From: Buttiauxella sp. B2
GTDB taxonomy: Bacteria > Pseudomonadota > Gammaproteobacteria > Enterobacterales > Enterobacteriaceae
Length of the DNA stretch: 64,000 nt
NCBI RefSeq assembly: GCF_006376615.1
Contig: NZ_VEXQ01000003.1
Location: 124,001 to 188,000, forward strand
Direction of reading: 5' to 3'
In this document: one piece after another, positions 38,047 to 47,457 of the stretch
Position numbering within the stretch: position 1 is the stretch's first letter
Layout of the letters: each line of letters opens with the position of its first letter
Notes under the pieces: model-generated
Databases searched by the model: none
What the model saw: the letters and a program-made list of their open reading frames with translations, nothing else
Told to the model about the DNA's origin: nothing
Made by a program: the position numbers and the translations under genes

Positions 38047-38752
38047 TCTGCTGCGTTCACACCGTTCCATTCGTCGTTATACCGACGCGCCAATCACCGA
38101 CGAACAGCGTGCAGCGATTGTTGCCAGTGCTCAGGCGGCCTCCAGTTCCAGCTTTTTGCAATGCAGTTCGATTATTCGTATTACCGATAAATCCTTGCGT
38201 GAACAGCTTGTTCCGCTGACAGGTGGCCAACAGCATGTGGCGCAGGCGGCAGAGTTTTGGGTATTCTGCGCCGATTTTAATCGCCATCTGCAAATCTGCC
38301 CGGAAGCGCAACTGGGGCTTGCGGAGCAATTGCTGCTTGGCGTAGTTGATACGGCGATGCTGGCACAAAATGCTTTTACGGCTGCGGAATCGTTAGGTTT
38401 AGGTGGTGTATACATCGGCGGTATTCGTAACAGTATTGAAGCCGTCACCGAATTATTGGCTTTGCCAAAACATGTTCTGCCGCTCTTTGGCCTGTGTCTG
38501 GGCTGGCCTGATGAAGACCACGGCATCAAACCGCGAATGCCCACCGCCATGATAATGCATGAGAATTGCTATCAGCCGGTTGATGCAAAAGAGCTGGAAC
38601 AGTACGACGAAGAGATGGCGCAATACTATCTTTCGCGTGGCAGCAACACACGTCGCGATACATGGAGTGACCATATTCGTCGCACTATCATTCGAGAAAA
38701 CCGACCTTTCATTCTGGATTATCTACATAAGCAAGGTTGGGCAACTCGCTAA
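38030..38752 (+). CDS. nfsA: Oxygen-insensitive NADPH nitroreductase NfsA
   Basis: A 240-residue FMN-binding nitroreductase, the E. coli length, that reduces nitroaromatics and quinones by two-electron steps. The N-terminal SHRSIRRYTD is the FMN phosphate-binding segment, and the middle part GLGGVYIGGIRNS is conserved. The frame is open from 37958 inside ybjC, but ATG 38030 gives the family N-terminus MTPTIDLLRSHRSIRRY. In E. coli rimK follows; here the xap cassette intervenes. Confidence 0.96.
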   Translation: MTPTIDLLRSHRSIRRYTDAPITDEQRAAIVASAQAASSSSFLQCSSIIRITDKSLREQLVPLTGGQQHVAQAAEFWVFCADFNRHLQICPEAQLGLAEQLLLGVVDTAMLAQNAFTAAESLGLGGVYIGGIRNSIEAVTELLALPKHVLPLFGLCLGWPDEDHGIKPRMPTAMIMHENCYQPVDAKELEQYDEEMAQYYLSRGSNTRRDTWSDHIRRTIIRENRPFILDYLHKQGWATR

Positions 38753-38909
38753 TCGGCCAGGCGGTGACGACGGCTGTCATCGTCGATCAATACATTTTTA
38801 CTATCAATCACCCGGTCAAACGGTATTGGTGAAGCACAGTTGTCAGTCGGTATAACAGAGTAAGTAACGCTTAACCTGATTAATTCGACATAAAGACAAG
38901 GAGCACCCA

Positions 38910-39743
38910 ATGCCGATGACCACACTTGATAACTCCCCGTTTTACTCCGCAGACATTATCCGTTCCCGCATTAATGGGCTTGTGCCACGCGTAGCTTTCA
39001 TTTTGGGTTCTGGCCTTGGTGAGCTGGCTGAAAAAATCGAACAGCCTGTCGTTTTTCCGTATAACGAGTTACCCGGTTTCCCGGTTAGCACCGTACACGG
39101 CCATGCGGGTGAGTTGGTTGTAGGAATGCTAGCAGGCGTGCCGGTCGCTTGTATGAAAGGGCGTGGTCACTTCTATGAAGGGCGCGGTATGTCAGTGATG
39201 ACTAACGCAATTCGTACCTTCAAATTGCTGGGTTGTGAAATCCTGTTCTCAACCAATGCCGCTGGTTCATTGCGCCCTGAAGTGAGCCCTGGCAGCTTGG
39301 TTGCGCTGAACGACCATATTAATACCATGCCTGGCACACCGATGGTTGGCCCTAACGACGACCGTTTCGGTGAGCGTTTCTTCTCTTTGGCAAATGCGTA
39401 TGACGCCGATTATCGTGGCGTATTGCAGCAGGTGGCTAAAGAGCAGGGCTTCCCACTGACTGAGGGTGTGTTTGTTTCCTATCCTGGCCCGAACTTTGAA
39501 ACAGCAGCAGAAATCCGCATGATGCAAATCATCGGCGGTGATGTGGTTGGTATGTCTGTGGTGCCTGAAGTTATCAGTGCTCGCCATTGTGGCCTGAAAG
39601 TGGTTGCGGTTTCAGCGATTACTAACCTAGCAGAAGGCCTGGGCTGCGTGCAACTTTCTCACGCGCAAACCCTGGCAGCTGCGGCACTTTCGCGCCAGAA
39701 CTTCATCAATCTGATCTGCGGTTTCCTCGGCAAACTCGCCTGA
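38910..39743 (+). CDS. xapA: Xanthosine phosphorylase (purine nucleoside phosphorylase II) XapA
   Basis: A 277-residue trimer/hexamer-type PNP that splits xanthosine, inosine and guanosine with phosphate. Phosphate and nucleoside site motifs are GSGLG (33-37), HGHAGELV, TNAAGSLRPE, MSVVPEVISARH and SAITN. It matches E. coli XapA at the same length by eye. AAGGAG is six bases before the ATG. First gene of xapABR, which in E. coli K-12 lies near 54 min but here sits between nfsA and rimK. Confidence 0.96.
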   Translation: MPMTTLDNSPFYSADIIRSRINGLVPRVAFILGSGLGELAEKIEQPVVFPYNELPGFPVSTVHGHAGELVVGMLAGVPVACMKGRGHFYEGRGMSVMTNAIRTFKLLGCEILFSTNAAGSLRPEVSPGSLVALNDHINTMPGTPMVGPNDDRFGERFFSLANAYDADYRGVLQQVAKEQGFPLTEGVFVSYPGPNFETAAEIRMMQIIGGDVVGMSVVPEVISARHCGLKVVAVSAITNLAEGLGCVQLSHAQTLAAAALSRQNFINLICGFLGKLA

Positions 39744-39771
39744 GGCACTTCCAACATACCGGGTAAAACAC

Positions 39772-41043
39772 ATGGCTATTAACTGTATGGCGATTCAACC
39801 GCGCTTGAAAATCATGTTGTTTTTGCAGTACTTCATTTGGGGTGCCTGGCTGGTTACGCTTGGCTCTTACATGATTAATACCCTCGGATTCCGAGGGGCA
39901 GATGTGGGCATGGTCTACAGCACCAAAGGTATTGCCGCATTATTAATGCCGGGGATTGTCGGTATTATTGCTGATAAATGGCTGCCTGCGAATCGTGTGT
40001 ATGCGCTCTGCCACCTGGTGTGTGCGGTAATGTTGGCTTGGGCGGCCAGCATTAACCAGCCTGGGTTGATGTTTTGGATAATGTTGGGTAACGCAATGGC
40101 GTTTATGCCAACTATTGCTCTGTCCAATACCATTTCTTATGCCAGTCTCGAAAAAGCTGGTCTGGATACTGTCAGCCATTTCCCACCGATCCGCGTCTTT
40201 GGCACCATAGGCTTCATTGCTGCAATGTGGACCGTGAGCCTGATGCGCCTCGAGCTTAGTAATCTTCAGCTGTATATTGCAGCTGGAGCCTCGCTGGCAT
40301 TGGCGCTGTACTCACTGACGCTGCCAACGATTCCTGTCGCGAAGGGTGGGGCATCTCGTACCTGGGTTAGCCGGCTGGGATTAGATGCTTTCGTCTTATT
40401 CAAAAATCCACGCATGGCTGTTTTCTTCCTGTTCGCCATGTTATTAGGTGCAGTACTACAAATTACCAATACCTTCGGTAACCCATTCCTGCATGATTTT
40501 GCTCGTCAGCCTGAGTTTGCGAATAGTTTTGTGGTGCAGTATCCATCACTTTTGCTTTCGGTTTCTCAAATGTCGGAAGTGGCGTTTATTCTCACTATTC
40601 CATTCTTCCTGCGTCGCTTTGGAATTAAGCAAGTGATGTTAATGAGTATGGTGGCTTGGGTGTTGCGTTTTGCACTTTTTGCGTGGGGTGACCCTTCTGC
40701 GTTTGGCTTCGTACTATTGCTGCTGTCGATGGTGGTGTACGGCTGTGCCTTTGATTTCTTCAATATTTCCGGTTCAGTGTTTGTGGAACAAGAAGTTGAC
40801 TCACGAATTCGTGCCAGTGCTCAGGGGTTGTTTATGACGATGGTTAACGGCATTGGCGCTTACCTCGGGGCAATTCTCAGCGGATACGTCGTGGATTACT
40901 TTAGTGTTGATGGTGTCAAAGACTGGACCACAATTTGGCTGGTGTTCGCCGGATATGCTTTAGTGCTGGCGGTAATTTTCCACTTCAGCTTCCAGTATCG
41001 CCACAACCCATCGCTCAAGGCTTCGGCACCGGTCGCACATTAG
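39772..41043 (+). CDS. xapB: Xanthosine permease XapB (NHS/MFS nucleoside:H+ symporter)
   Basis: A 423-residue twelve-helix nucleoside symporter of the NupG/XapB family. It carries QYFIWGAWLVTLGSYMINTL near the N-terminus and the signature FDFFNISGSVFVEQEVDSRI in the second half. Agreement with E. coli XapB is strong by eye. It follows xapA by 28 bp, supplying xanthosine to it. A second in-frame ATG at 39787 is possible, but the first was chosen. Confidence 0.96.
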   Translation: MAINCMAIQPRLKIMLFLQYFIWGAWLVTLGSYMINTLGFRGADVGMVYSTKGIAALLMPGIVGIIADKWLPANRVYALCHLVCAVMLAWAASINQPGLMFWIMLGNAMAFMPTIALSNTISYASLEKAGLDTVSHFPPIRVFGTIGFIAAMWTVSLMRLELSNLQLYIAAGASLALALYSLTLPTIPVAKGGASRTWVSRLGLDAFVLFKNPRMAVFFLFAMLLGAVLQITNTFGNPFLHDFARQPEFANSFVVQYPSLLLSVSQMSEVAFILTIPFFLRRFGIKQVMLMSMVAWVLRFALFAWGDPSAFGFVLLLLSMVVYGCAFDFFNISGSVFVEQEVDSRIRASAQGLFMTMVNGIGAYLGAILSGYVVDYFSVDGVKDWTTIWLVFAGYALVLAVIFHFSFQYRHNPSLKASAPVAH

Positions 41044-41109
41044 CAGTCGCCTGGATTACAGCAAGCAGCATGAGTGATAACGTATGGGGCTGCCAGCAAA
41101 GGGAGCCCC

Positions 41110-42027
41110 ATGACTATTTCACAGCGAACTTACCGTACCGATTTAAAATTGCTGCGCTATTTTCAGGCAGTGGCGGAAGAGCTGCATTTCGGTAAAGCAG
41201 CCGCGCGGCTAAACATGTCCCAGCCACCGCTCAGTTTCCACATCAAAGAATTAGAATCTCAGCTCGGTACGGTTTTATTTATTCGTCATTCACGAAGTGT
41301 TGCACTGACCTATGCTGGGGAGATATTACTGGAAGAAACCCGCCGTCTGCTGGATAGCGCTAACCTGGCATTAGCTCGCGTCGAACAAATTGGGCGTGGT
41401 GAAGGTGGGCGTATTCATCTCGGAATTGTTGGCACCGCCATTTGGGGCGGATTGCGTCTTGGGTTACAGCAGTTTATTGCTGATTTCCCCGCCATCGATA
41501 TCTTGTTCCGTGAAAAGTCACCAGGCGATCAGATTTCTTTGATAGAACGCCATGAAATTGACGCGGGTATTTGGCGTATGGAAACCAATCCACCACCTGG
41601 TTTGCGCAGCGAAAAACTTCATGACGCTACATTCTTAGTCGCTTTGCCGGAAAAGCATCCGCTAACTAAACAATCCGCTATTGATATTGAGCAATTGCGA
41701 CACGAAGCCTTTGTCACCATGACTGCAGTGCATTCTGACTGGACCTTCTTGCAAGGTGTTTGTCGTGAAGCCGGGTTCTTACCGCGAATAGCCAGAGAAG
41801 CAGTTGAGCCGCAGACCGTACTGGCGCTGGTCAGCATCGGTATGGGGCTGACGATAATGGCCGACAGCTACGCGCAAATGAACTGGCCGGGTGTTACGTT
41901 TCGCCCGCTGATTAAAGCGATCCCCGCAGATCTGTATGTGGTGTACGACCCGCATCATCTGGCATCCACAACGCGTCATTTAATTGATGTGTTAAAACAG
42001 TCGCCGGATACATTGCCCGTTCGTTGA
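41110..42027 (+). CDS. xapR: LysR-type activator XapR
   Basis: A 305-residue LysR regulator with the N-terminal HTH (LHFGKAAARLNMSQPPLSFH) and a LysR substrate domain. The start YRTDLKLLRYFQAVAEELHFG is shared with E. coli XapR, which activates xapAB with xanthosine. The frame is open from 41074; ATG 41110 follows GGGAG and gives the family N-terminus. It is the third gene of the cassette on the same strand, as in E. coli. Confidence 0.93.
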   Translation: MTISQRTYRTDLKLLRYFQAVAEELHFGKAAARLNMSQPPLSFHIKELESQLGTVLFIRHSRSVALTYAGEILLEETRRLLDSANLALARVEQIGRGEGGRIHLGIVGTAIWGGLRLGLQQFIADFPAIDILFREKSPGDQISLIERHEIDAGIWRMETNPPPGLRSEKLHDATFLVALPEKHPLTKQSAIDIEQLRHEAFVTMTAVHSDWTFLQGVCREAGFLPRIAREAVEPQTVLALVSIGMGLTIMADSYAQMNWPGVTFRPLIKAIPADLYVVYDPHHLASTTRHLIDVLKQSPDTLPVR

Positions 42028-42091
42028 AACGTAATGGCAGTGCTATGATGTTCGCGCTGTCATTATTGGACTGGAAGCGCTGAGGTGTAAG

Positions 42092-42994
42092 GTGAAAATC
42101 GCCATTTTATCCCGGGATGGAACGCTTTATTCTTGTAAACGTCTACGTGAAGCGGCGTCTCGCCGTGGTCATGTCGTCGAAATTATCGATCCCCTTTCTT
42201 GTTATATGAACATCAACCCGGCCGCCCCGTCTGTGCATTATAAGGGTCGTCAACTTCCTCATTATGATGCAGTCATTCCACGCATCGGTTCAGCGATTAC
42301 CTTTTACGGCACCGCCGTTTTACGTCAGTTTGAGATGCTGGGAAGTTATCCGCTCAACGAATCTGTGGCGATTACTCGTGCGCGTGACAAATTGCGCTCA
42401 TTACAGCTAATGGCGCGACAAGGAATTGATTTGCCGGTAACCGGTTTTGCACATTCCCCGGATGACACCAGCGACTTAATCGACATGGTTGGCGGTGCGC
42501 CGTTGGTAGTGAAGCTGGTGGAGGGCACGCAAGGGATTGGTGTGGTGCTGGCAGAAACACGACAGGCGGCTGAAAGCGTGATTGATGCGTTTCGTGGCCT
42601 GAATGCGCATATTCTGGTGCAAGAGTATGTGAAAGAAGCGAAGGGCAGAGATATTCGCTGTCTGGTGGTGGGCAATACTGTAGTGGCCGCTATTGAGAGA
42701 CAGGCCAAACCGGGTGATTTCCGCTCTAACTTGCACCGTGGCGGTGTGGCAAATCAGGTCACGATTACGGAACGCGAACGTGAAATTGCGTTACACGCAG
42801 CCGCAACGTTGGGGCTGGATGTTGCCGGGGTCGATATCTTACGTGCCGAACGTGGCCCACTCGTTATGGAAGTTAACGCATCCCCTGGTCTTGAAGGCAT
42901 TGAAAAAACGAGCGGCGTGGATATTGCCACGTTAATGATCAAGTGGATTGAGCAGCAAGCACAGCCTGGCTACTGTCTGAAAACGGGCGGCTGA
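42092..42994 (+). CDS. rimK: Ribosomal protein S6 glutamate ligase RimK
   Basis: A 300-residue ATP-grasp ligase that adds glutamates to the C-terminus of ribosomal protein S6. It has the glycine loop [28 protein letters not shown] and the metal site [14 protein letters not shown]. The start codon is GTG (42092) with TGAGG and AAGG upstream. It is the same length as E. coli RimK and nearly identical in the core by eye. Followed by ybjN. Confidence 0.97.
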   Translation: MKIAILSRDGTLYSCKRLREAASRRGHVVEIIDPLSCYMNINPAAPSVHYKGRQLPHYDAVIPRIGSAITFYGTAVLRQFEMLGSYPLNESVAITRARDKLRSLQLMARQGIDLPVTGFAHSPDDTSDLIDMVGGAPLVVKLVEGTQGIGVVLAETRQAAESVIDAFRGLNAHILVQEYVKEAKGRDIRCLVVGNTVVAAIERQAKPGDFRSNLHRGGVANQVTITEREREIALHAAATLGLDVAGVDILRAERGPLVMEVNASPGLEGIEKTSGVDIATLMIKWIEQQAQPGYCLKTGG

Positions 42995-43073
42995 TGCCGA
43001 GCATCATGGCAACTGGGCGCATAATAATAGTATGAGGCGCTTTTTTTGCGTAAGCTATGGCGCGACTCATCCA

Positions 43074-43082
43074 CCCCCCCCC
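43074..43082 (+). repeat. Poly-C tract of nine upstream of ybjN
   Basis: Nine consecutive C residues lie 23 bp before the ybjN start codon, between the presumed promoter and the ribosome site. It is the longest G/C homopolymer I noticed in the window. Confidence 0.8.
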
Positions 43083-43104
43083 TTTAGAAGAGGCTACGGC
43101 ATTT

Positions 43105-43584
43105 ATGGATTCACTCGTTGTCCCTACTCTGGACATCTTACGCCGCTGGCTTGACGATATCGGTGTGACCATTTTCGAGTGCGATACTTGCCAGGCGCTC
43201 CATCTGCCGCATATGCAGAATTTTGATGGTGTCTACGATGCGAAAATCGACCTGGTCGATGATATCGTCTTGTTTTCAGCTCTGGCAGAGGTAAAGCCTT
43301 CCGCTTTGCTGCCCCTGGCATCAGATCTTTCGTCTATTAACGCCAGTTCGCTAACAGTGAAAGCGTTTTTGGATATTCAGGATGATAATTTACCTAAACT
43401 CGTGGTTTGCCAGTCACTGCAGGTATCAGTCGGAATTACCCGCGAACAGTTCGCAGCCTTTGTTAAACAAAGCGAAGAGCAAATCTCGATGGTTATTCTG
43501 GAAGCCTGTGCAAACCAGTTGCTCTATATCTCTGAAGACGAAGAGCAAGACGGCACAATTATTCAAACCCACTTTCTACACTAA
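43105..43584 (+). CDS. ybjN: YbjN family stress/motility-related protein
   Basis: A 159-residue cytosolic protein, very similar to E. coli YbjN (158): LHLPHMQNFDGVYDAKIDL, INASSLTVKAFLDIQDDN and QSEEQISMVILEA. E. coli YbjN influences motility, biofilm and stress resistance when overproduced and resembles type III secretion chaperones in fold; its biochemistry is not established. The frame extends upstream to 43057 across the poly-C tract, but ATG 43105 with AGAGG is the family start. Confidence 0.94.
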   Translation: MDSLVVPTLDILRRWLDDIGVTIFECDTCQALHLPHMQNFDGVYDAKIDLVDDIVLFSALAEVKPSALLPLASDLSSINASSLTVKAFLDIQDDNLPKLVVCQSLQVSVGITREQFAAFVKQSEEQISMVILEACANQLLYISEDEEQDGTIIQTHFLH

Positions 43585-43600
43585 TCGTTTCATTCTTAAC

Positions 43601-43642
43601 CGCAGCGGTTGCCAAAACCGCTGCGTTCCGCGATTTTTTATT
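43601..43642 (+). terminator. ybjN terminator
   Basis: Perfect 10-bp stem CGCAGCGGTT (43601-43610) / AACCGCTGCG (43616-43625) with a 5-nt loop, followed shortly by six T at about 43634-43639. Confidence 0.8.
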
Positions 43643-43856
43643 CTGCCTTAACAGTATTTATCCAGCATTATTCTCGCCAATAGAGCCAGTTCTGGGCTAC
43701 AGCATAGACGTATTATTCTTAAAAAATTGATATAAGGCGCTTTTTTACCTGGGCTATAGTCACTAACTCTGGCTACAGTTATTCTTGCGGAACGCTTAAA
43801 GCGTGCAACGTATGCAGGGGGGATTCCATCCTTTTTTCACTGCAGTTTGAATAGAG

Positions 43857-43872
43857 ATGCATGATTCTTGCA
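43857..43872 (+). promoter_or_regulatory. Possible sigma-54 promoter of potFGHI
   Basis: atgcatgattcttgca matches the -12 part (TTGCA) and much of the -24 part, but has TG where GG is expected. E. coli potFGHI is reported as nitrogen-regulated, which supports it. It lies 27 bp upstream of the ERIC element and 220 bp before potF. The rest of 43643-43856 shows nothing else I can name. Confidence 0.4.
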
Positions 43873-43898
43873 TGTAACAAATGCGGAAATTAAATGCG

Positions 43899-44024
43899 TA
43901 TACCCGTAATACTTCAAGTTGTTGGTGCGTTGGCTACGCTCGCTCACCCGAATCACTTACTACAGTAAGCTCATCGGGATTCGCTTTCTTGCCGCCTTCC
44001 CCCAACTCGAATTATTTTGGGTAA
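43899..44024. repeat. ERIC (enterobacterial repetitive intergenic consensus) element
   Basis: About 126 bp starting tatacccgtaatacttcaag and ending attattttgggta, with the internal palindrome cgctcacccgaatcacttac / acagtaagctcatcgggatt characteristic of the 127-bp ERIC. It lies in the potF leader, 66 bp before the potF start, and would form a long hairpin in the transcript if transcription starts upstream. Confidence 0.93.
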
Positions 44025-44090
44025 AAAGTTTGATTGAGTAAATTATGCTCGCGAAAGCGAGATTTACCCTTTATTCAGAAGGAATGAAAT

Positions 44091-45203
44091 ATGTTCGCCC
44101 AACGTAAAAAATTGTTGTCGGGTGTGGTGGCGGGTTTGTTGATGGCAGTTTCTGTCACCACGTTTGCCGCTGAACAAAAGACGCTGCACGTTTATAACTG
44201 GTCAGATTATATCGCGCCGGACACGCTAGAAAACTTCACCAAAGAAACCGGTATTAAAGTGGTATATGACGTTTTCGACTCCAACGAAGTGTTGGAAGGG
44301 AAGTTGATGGCGGGCAGCACGGGTTATGATCTTGTAGTGCCATCTTCACAATTCCTTGAACGTCAGGCTCAGGCCGGTATTTTCCAGCCTCTTGATAAAA
44401 GTAAATTACCGAATTATAAAAATCTCGATCCAGAAATGCTCAAGTTGGTGGCGCATAACGACCACGACAATAAATACGGCATTCCCTACATGATGGTTAC
44501 TACGGGGATTGGCTATAACGTCGATAAAGTTAAAGCGGTATTGGGTAAAGATGCGCCGGTTAATAGCTGGGATCTAATTCTGAAACCAGAAAACCTTGAG
44601 AAGCTGAAAAGCTGTGGTGTTTCCTTCCTCGATGCACCGAGTGAAGTTTACGCCAGTGTGCTGCATTATCTGGGCAAAGATCCTAACAGCACCGATCCAA
44701 AAGATTACACCGGTGCAGCGAACGATCTGCTGCTAAAACTGCGCCCGTCGATCCGCTATTTCCACTCATCCCAATACATCAACGATTTGGCTAACGGCGA
44801 CATCTGCGTAGCGATTGGTTGGTCCGGCGATATTCTCCAGGCGGCAAACCGTGCTAAAGAGGCAAAAAATGGCGTGAATATTGCTTATACCATTCCTAAA
44901 GAAGGCGCGATGGTTTACTTCGATATGTTCGCTATGACAGCTGATGCGAAAAATAAAGACGAAGCGTATCAGTTCCTGAACTATTTGATGCGACCAGATG
45001 TAGTAGCGAATATCAGTAATCACGTTTATTACGCGAATGCGAATAAAGAGTCGACTCCGCTGCTGAACGCTGAGATTCGTGATAACCCGGGAATATATCC
45101 ACCCGCTGATGTGCGTGCCAAATTGTTCACCCAGGGCGTGCAATCGCCAAAAGTTGATCGTGTGATTACCCGTGCGTGGACTAAAGTTAAAACTGGGAAA
45201 TAA
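44091..45203 (+). CDS. potF: Putrescine-binding periplasmic protein PotF
   Basis: A 370-residue solute-binding protein with a signal peptide of about 26 residues ending TTFA. The mature part shows TLHVYNWSDYIAPDTLENF, YDVFDSNEVLEGKLMAG and IGWSGDI, where polyamine-contacting Trp, Ser, Asp and Glu residues reside. It is the same length as E. coli PotF. It delivers putrescine to PotHI. Two hairpins in the 157-bp gap after it probably keep its transcript level above that of potGHI. Confidence 0.96.
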   Translation: MFAQRKKLLSGVVAGLLMAVSVTTFAAEQKTLHVYNWSDYIAPDTLENFTKETGIKVVYDVFDSNEVLEGKLMAGSTGYDLVVPSSQFLERQAQAGIFQPLDKSKLPNYKNLDPEMLKLVAHNDHDNKYGIPYMMVTTGIGYNVDKVKAVLGKDAPVNSWDLILKPENLEKLKSCGVSFLDAPSEVYASVLHYLGKDPNSTDPKDYTGAANDLLLKLRPSIRYFHSSQYINDLANGDICVAIGWSGDILQAANRAKEAKNGVNIAYTIPKEGAMVYFDMFAMTADAKNKDEAYQFLNYLMRPDVVANISNHVYYANANKESTPLLNAEIRDNPGIYPPADVRAKLFTQGVQSPKVDRVITRAWTKVKTGK

Positions 45204-45244
45204 GTAAACCTGTTAGAGAGTTAACACGGGCTGCAACGGGGTAG

Positions 45245-45298
45245 CGCACCCAAATGGTGCGTGTGCCCCAATACGGACAGAGGCTCCTGGCCTCTGTC
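45245..45298 (+). other. Two tandem hairpins between potF and potG
   Basis: CGCACC / GGTGCG (45245-45261) and GACAGAGGC / GCCTCTGTC (45276-45298) follow the potF stop. Neither has a T-run, so they look like mRNA 3'-protecting structures that favour expression of the binding protein. Confidence 0.65.
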
Positions 45299-45360
45299 TC
45301 GTTATGAGTACGGCAACCGGGTCGTACCATTTTCTTTGCTTTTGCCGGAGAGCAACATAA

Positions 45361-46494
45361 TTGAACGACGCAACTCCTCGTCCGCAAGCGAAAACTCGTA
45401 AAGCGCTTACCCCGCTGCTTGAAGTTCGCAACCTCACCAAGTCCTTTGACGGGCAACATGCCGTTGATGATGTCAATCTGACTATTTATAAAGGCGAAAT
45501 TTTTGCGCTGCTCGGGCCATCCGGCTGTGGTAAATCAACGTTGCTACGCATGTTGGCGGGTTTTGAACAGCCGAGCGCAGGACAAATCGTGCTTGATGGT
45601 GTCGACTTGTCACATGTGCCGCCGTATCAGCGCCCGATTAATATGATGTTCCAGTCGTATGCGCTTTTCCCACACATGACGGTGGAGCAGAACATTGCGT
45701 TTGGACTCAAGCAAGATAAATTGCCGAAAAATGAAATCACTCAGCGTGTACAGGAAATGCTGACGTTGGTTCATATGCAGGAGTATGCCAGGCGTAAACC
45801 GCACCAGCTTTCAGGTGGGCAACGTCAGCGCGTGGCACTTGCTCGTAGTTTGGCAAAGCGACCTAAGTTGTTGTTGCTTGATGAACCAATGGGCGCGCTG
45901 GATAAAAAATTGCGTGACCGTATGCAGCTCGAAGTGGTCGATATTCTGGAGCGAGTGGGTGCGACTTGCGTGATGGTGACGCATGACCAGGAAGAAGCGA
46001 TGACCATGGCGGGGCGTATTGCCATCATGAATCGCGGCAAGTTCGAACAAATTGGCGAGCCGGAGGAAGTCTACGAACATCCAGCGACGCGCTATAGCGC
46101 TGAATTTATCGGCTCAGTAAACGTCTTTGAAGGTTTGCTAAAAGATCGCCAGGAAGATGGCCTGGTGATTGATAGCCCAGGGCTTGTGCATTTACTCAAA
46201 GTTGATCCGGATGTTTCCGTTGTCGATGGTGTTCCGGTATATGTCGCGCTTCGCCCGGAAAAAGTGATGCTGTGTGACGAGCCGCCTGCTGACGGCTACA
46301 ACTTCGCGGTCGGAGAAGTGGTGCACATTGCCTATCTTGGCGACCTGTCGATTTATCACGTACGCCTGAAAAGCGGCCAGATGATCAGTGCACAGTTGCA
46401 AAACGAACACCGTAATCGGAAGGGGATGCCGACATGGGGTGACGAAGTTCGTCTGTGTTGGGATGCTGAAAGTTGTGTGGTTCTCACGGTTTAA
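45361..46494 (+). CDS. potG: Putrescine ABC transporter ATP-binding protein PotG
   Basis: A 377-residue ATPase with Walker A GPSGCGKST, signature LSGGQRQR, Walker B LLLLDEPMGALDKK and the switch histidine in VTHDQEEAMTMA. A C-terminal TOBE/regulatory domain covers about residues 245-377. The start is TTG at 45361, preceded by GGAGAG, and gives the E. coli-like N-terminus MNDATPRPQAKTRKALTPLL. It powers putrescine import. Confidence 0.96.
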   Translation: MNDATPRPQAKTRKALTPLLEVRNLTKSFDGQHAVDDVNLTIYKGEIFALLGPSGCGKSTLLRMLAGFEQPSAGQIVLDGVDLSHVPPYQRPINMMFQSYALFPHMTVEQNIAFGLKQDKLPKNEITQRVQEMLTLVHMQEYARRKPHQLSGGQRQRVALARSLAKRPKLLLLDEPMGALDKKLRDRMQLEVVDILERVGATCVMVTHDQEEAMTMAGRIAIMNRGKFEQIGEPEEVYEHPATRYSAEFIGSVNVFEGLLKDRQEDGLVIDSPGLVHLLKVDPDVSVVDGVPVYVALRPEKVMLCDEPPADGYNFAVGEVVHIAYLGDLSIYHVRLKSGQMISAQLQNEHRNRKGMPTWGDEVRLCWDAESCVVLTV

Positions 46495-46503
46495 GGGGGC
46501 GAA

Positions 46504-47457
46504 ATGAGCACGATTACTGAACGCCCGGCCGAGCCACCGGCAAGCGGTTTAAAATTGTGGCTGGCGAAAACGCAAATGCGCCATGGTCGCAAGTTGGTCA
46601 TTGCATTGCCGTATCTCTGGCTGATTTTGCTGTTCATGCTACCGTTTTTGATTGTTTTTAAGATAAGTTTTGCAGAAATAGCACGATCCATTCCGCCTTA
46701 TACCGATCTGATCACCTGGGCTGACGATCAGATTTCGTTGGCGCTGAATCTGGCGAACTATCTTCAGTTAACCGACGATCCGTTATACGCGGAAGCCTAT
46801 TTGCAGTCACTGCAAGTTGCCGGGATTTCTACCATTTGCTGTTTGCTGCTGGGATATCCGTTGGCATGGGCGGTGGCGCACAGTAAATCATCAACGCGTA
46901 ACATTCTGTTGTTACTGGTGATTCTACCGTCATGGACATCATTTTTGATTCGCGTCTATGCGTGGATGGGAATACTGAAAAACAACGGCGTACTGAACAA
47001 CGTATTGATGTGGCTGGGCGTTATCGACCAACCACTGGTGATTCTGCATACCAATCTCGCCGTTTACATCGGGATTGTTTATGCCTATCTGCCATTTATG
47101 GTGTTGCCGATTTATACCGCATTGACGCGACTCGATTACTCGCTAGTGGAAGCGTCTTTAGACTTGGGTGCTCGCCCGTTGAAAACCTTCTTCAGCGTTA
47201 TTGTGCCATTAACCAAAGGCGGCATTATCGCCGGTTCGATGCTGGTCTTTATTCCGGCGGTGGGCGAGTTTGTTATCCCTGAACTTCTTGGCGGACCAGA
47301 CAGCATTATGATTGGCCGCGTGTTGTGGCAGGAATTCTTTAATAACCGCGATTGGCCGGTTGCGTCCGCAGTGGCGATAACCATGCTCATTCTGCTGATT
47401 GTGCCGATTATGTGGTTCCATAAATATCAGAATAAAGCTGCGGAGGACCACTCATGA
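46504..47457 (+). CDS. potH: Putrescine ABC transporter permease PotH
   Basis: A 317-residue inner-membrane permease, the same length as E. coli PotH, with six helices and the EAA motif EASLDLGARPLKTFFSVIVP. It starts 9 bp after potG and overlaps potI by 4 bp (ATGA), the normal tight operon layout. Confidence 0.96.
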   Translation: MSTITERPAEPPASGLKLWLAKTQMRHGRKLVIALPYLWLILLFMLPFLIVFKISFAEIARSIPPYTDLITWADDQISLALNLANYLQLTDDPLYAEAYLQSLQVAGISTICCLLLGYPLAWAVAHSKSSTRNILLLLVILPSWTSFLIRVYAWMGILKNNGVLNNVLMWLGVIDQPLVILHTNLAVYIGIVYAYLPFMVLPIYTALTRLDYSLVEASLDLGARPLKTFFSVIVPLTKGGIIAGSMLVFIPAVGEFVIPELLGGPDSIMIGRVLWQEFFNNRDWPVASAVAITMLILLIVPIMWFHKYQNKAAEDHS

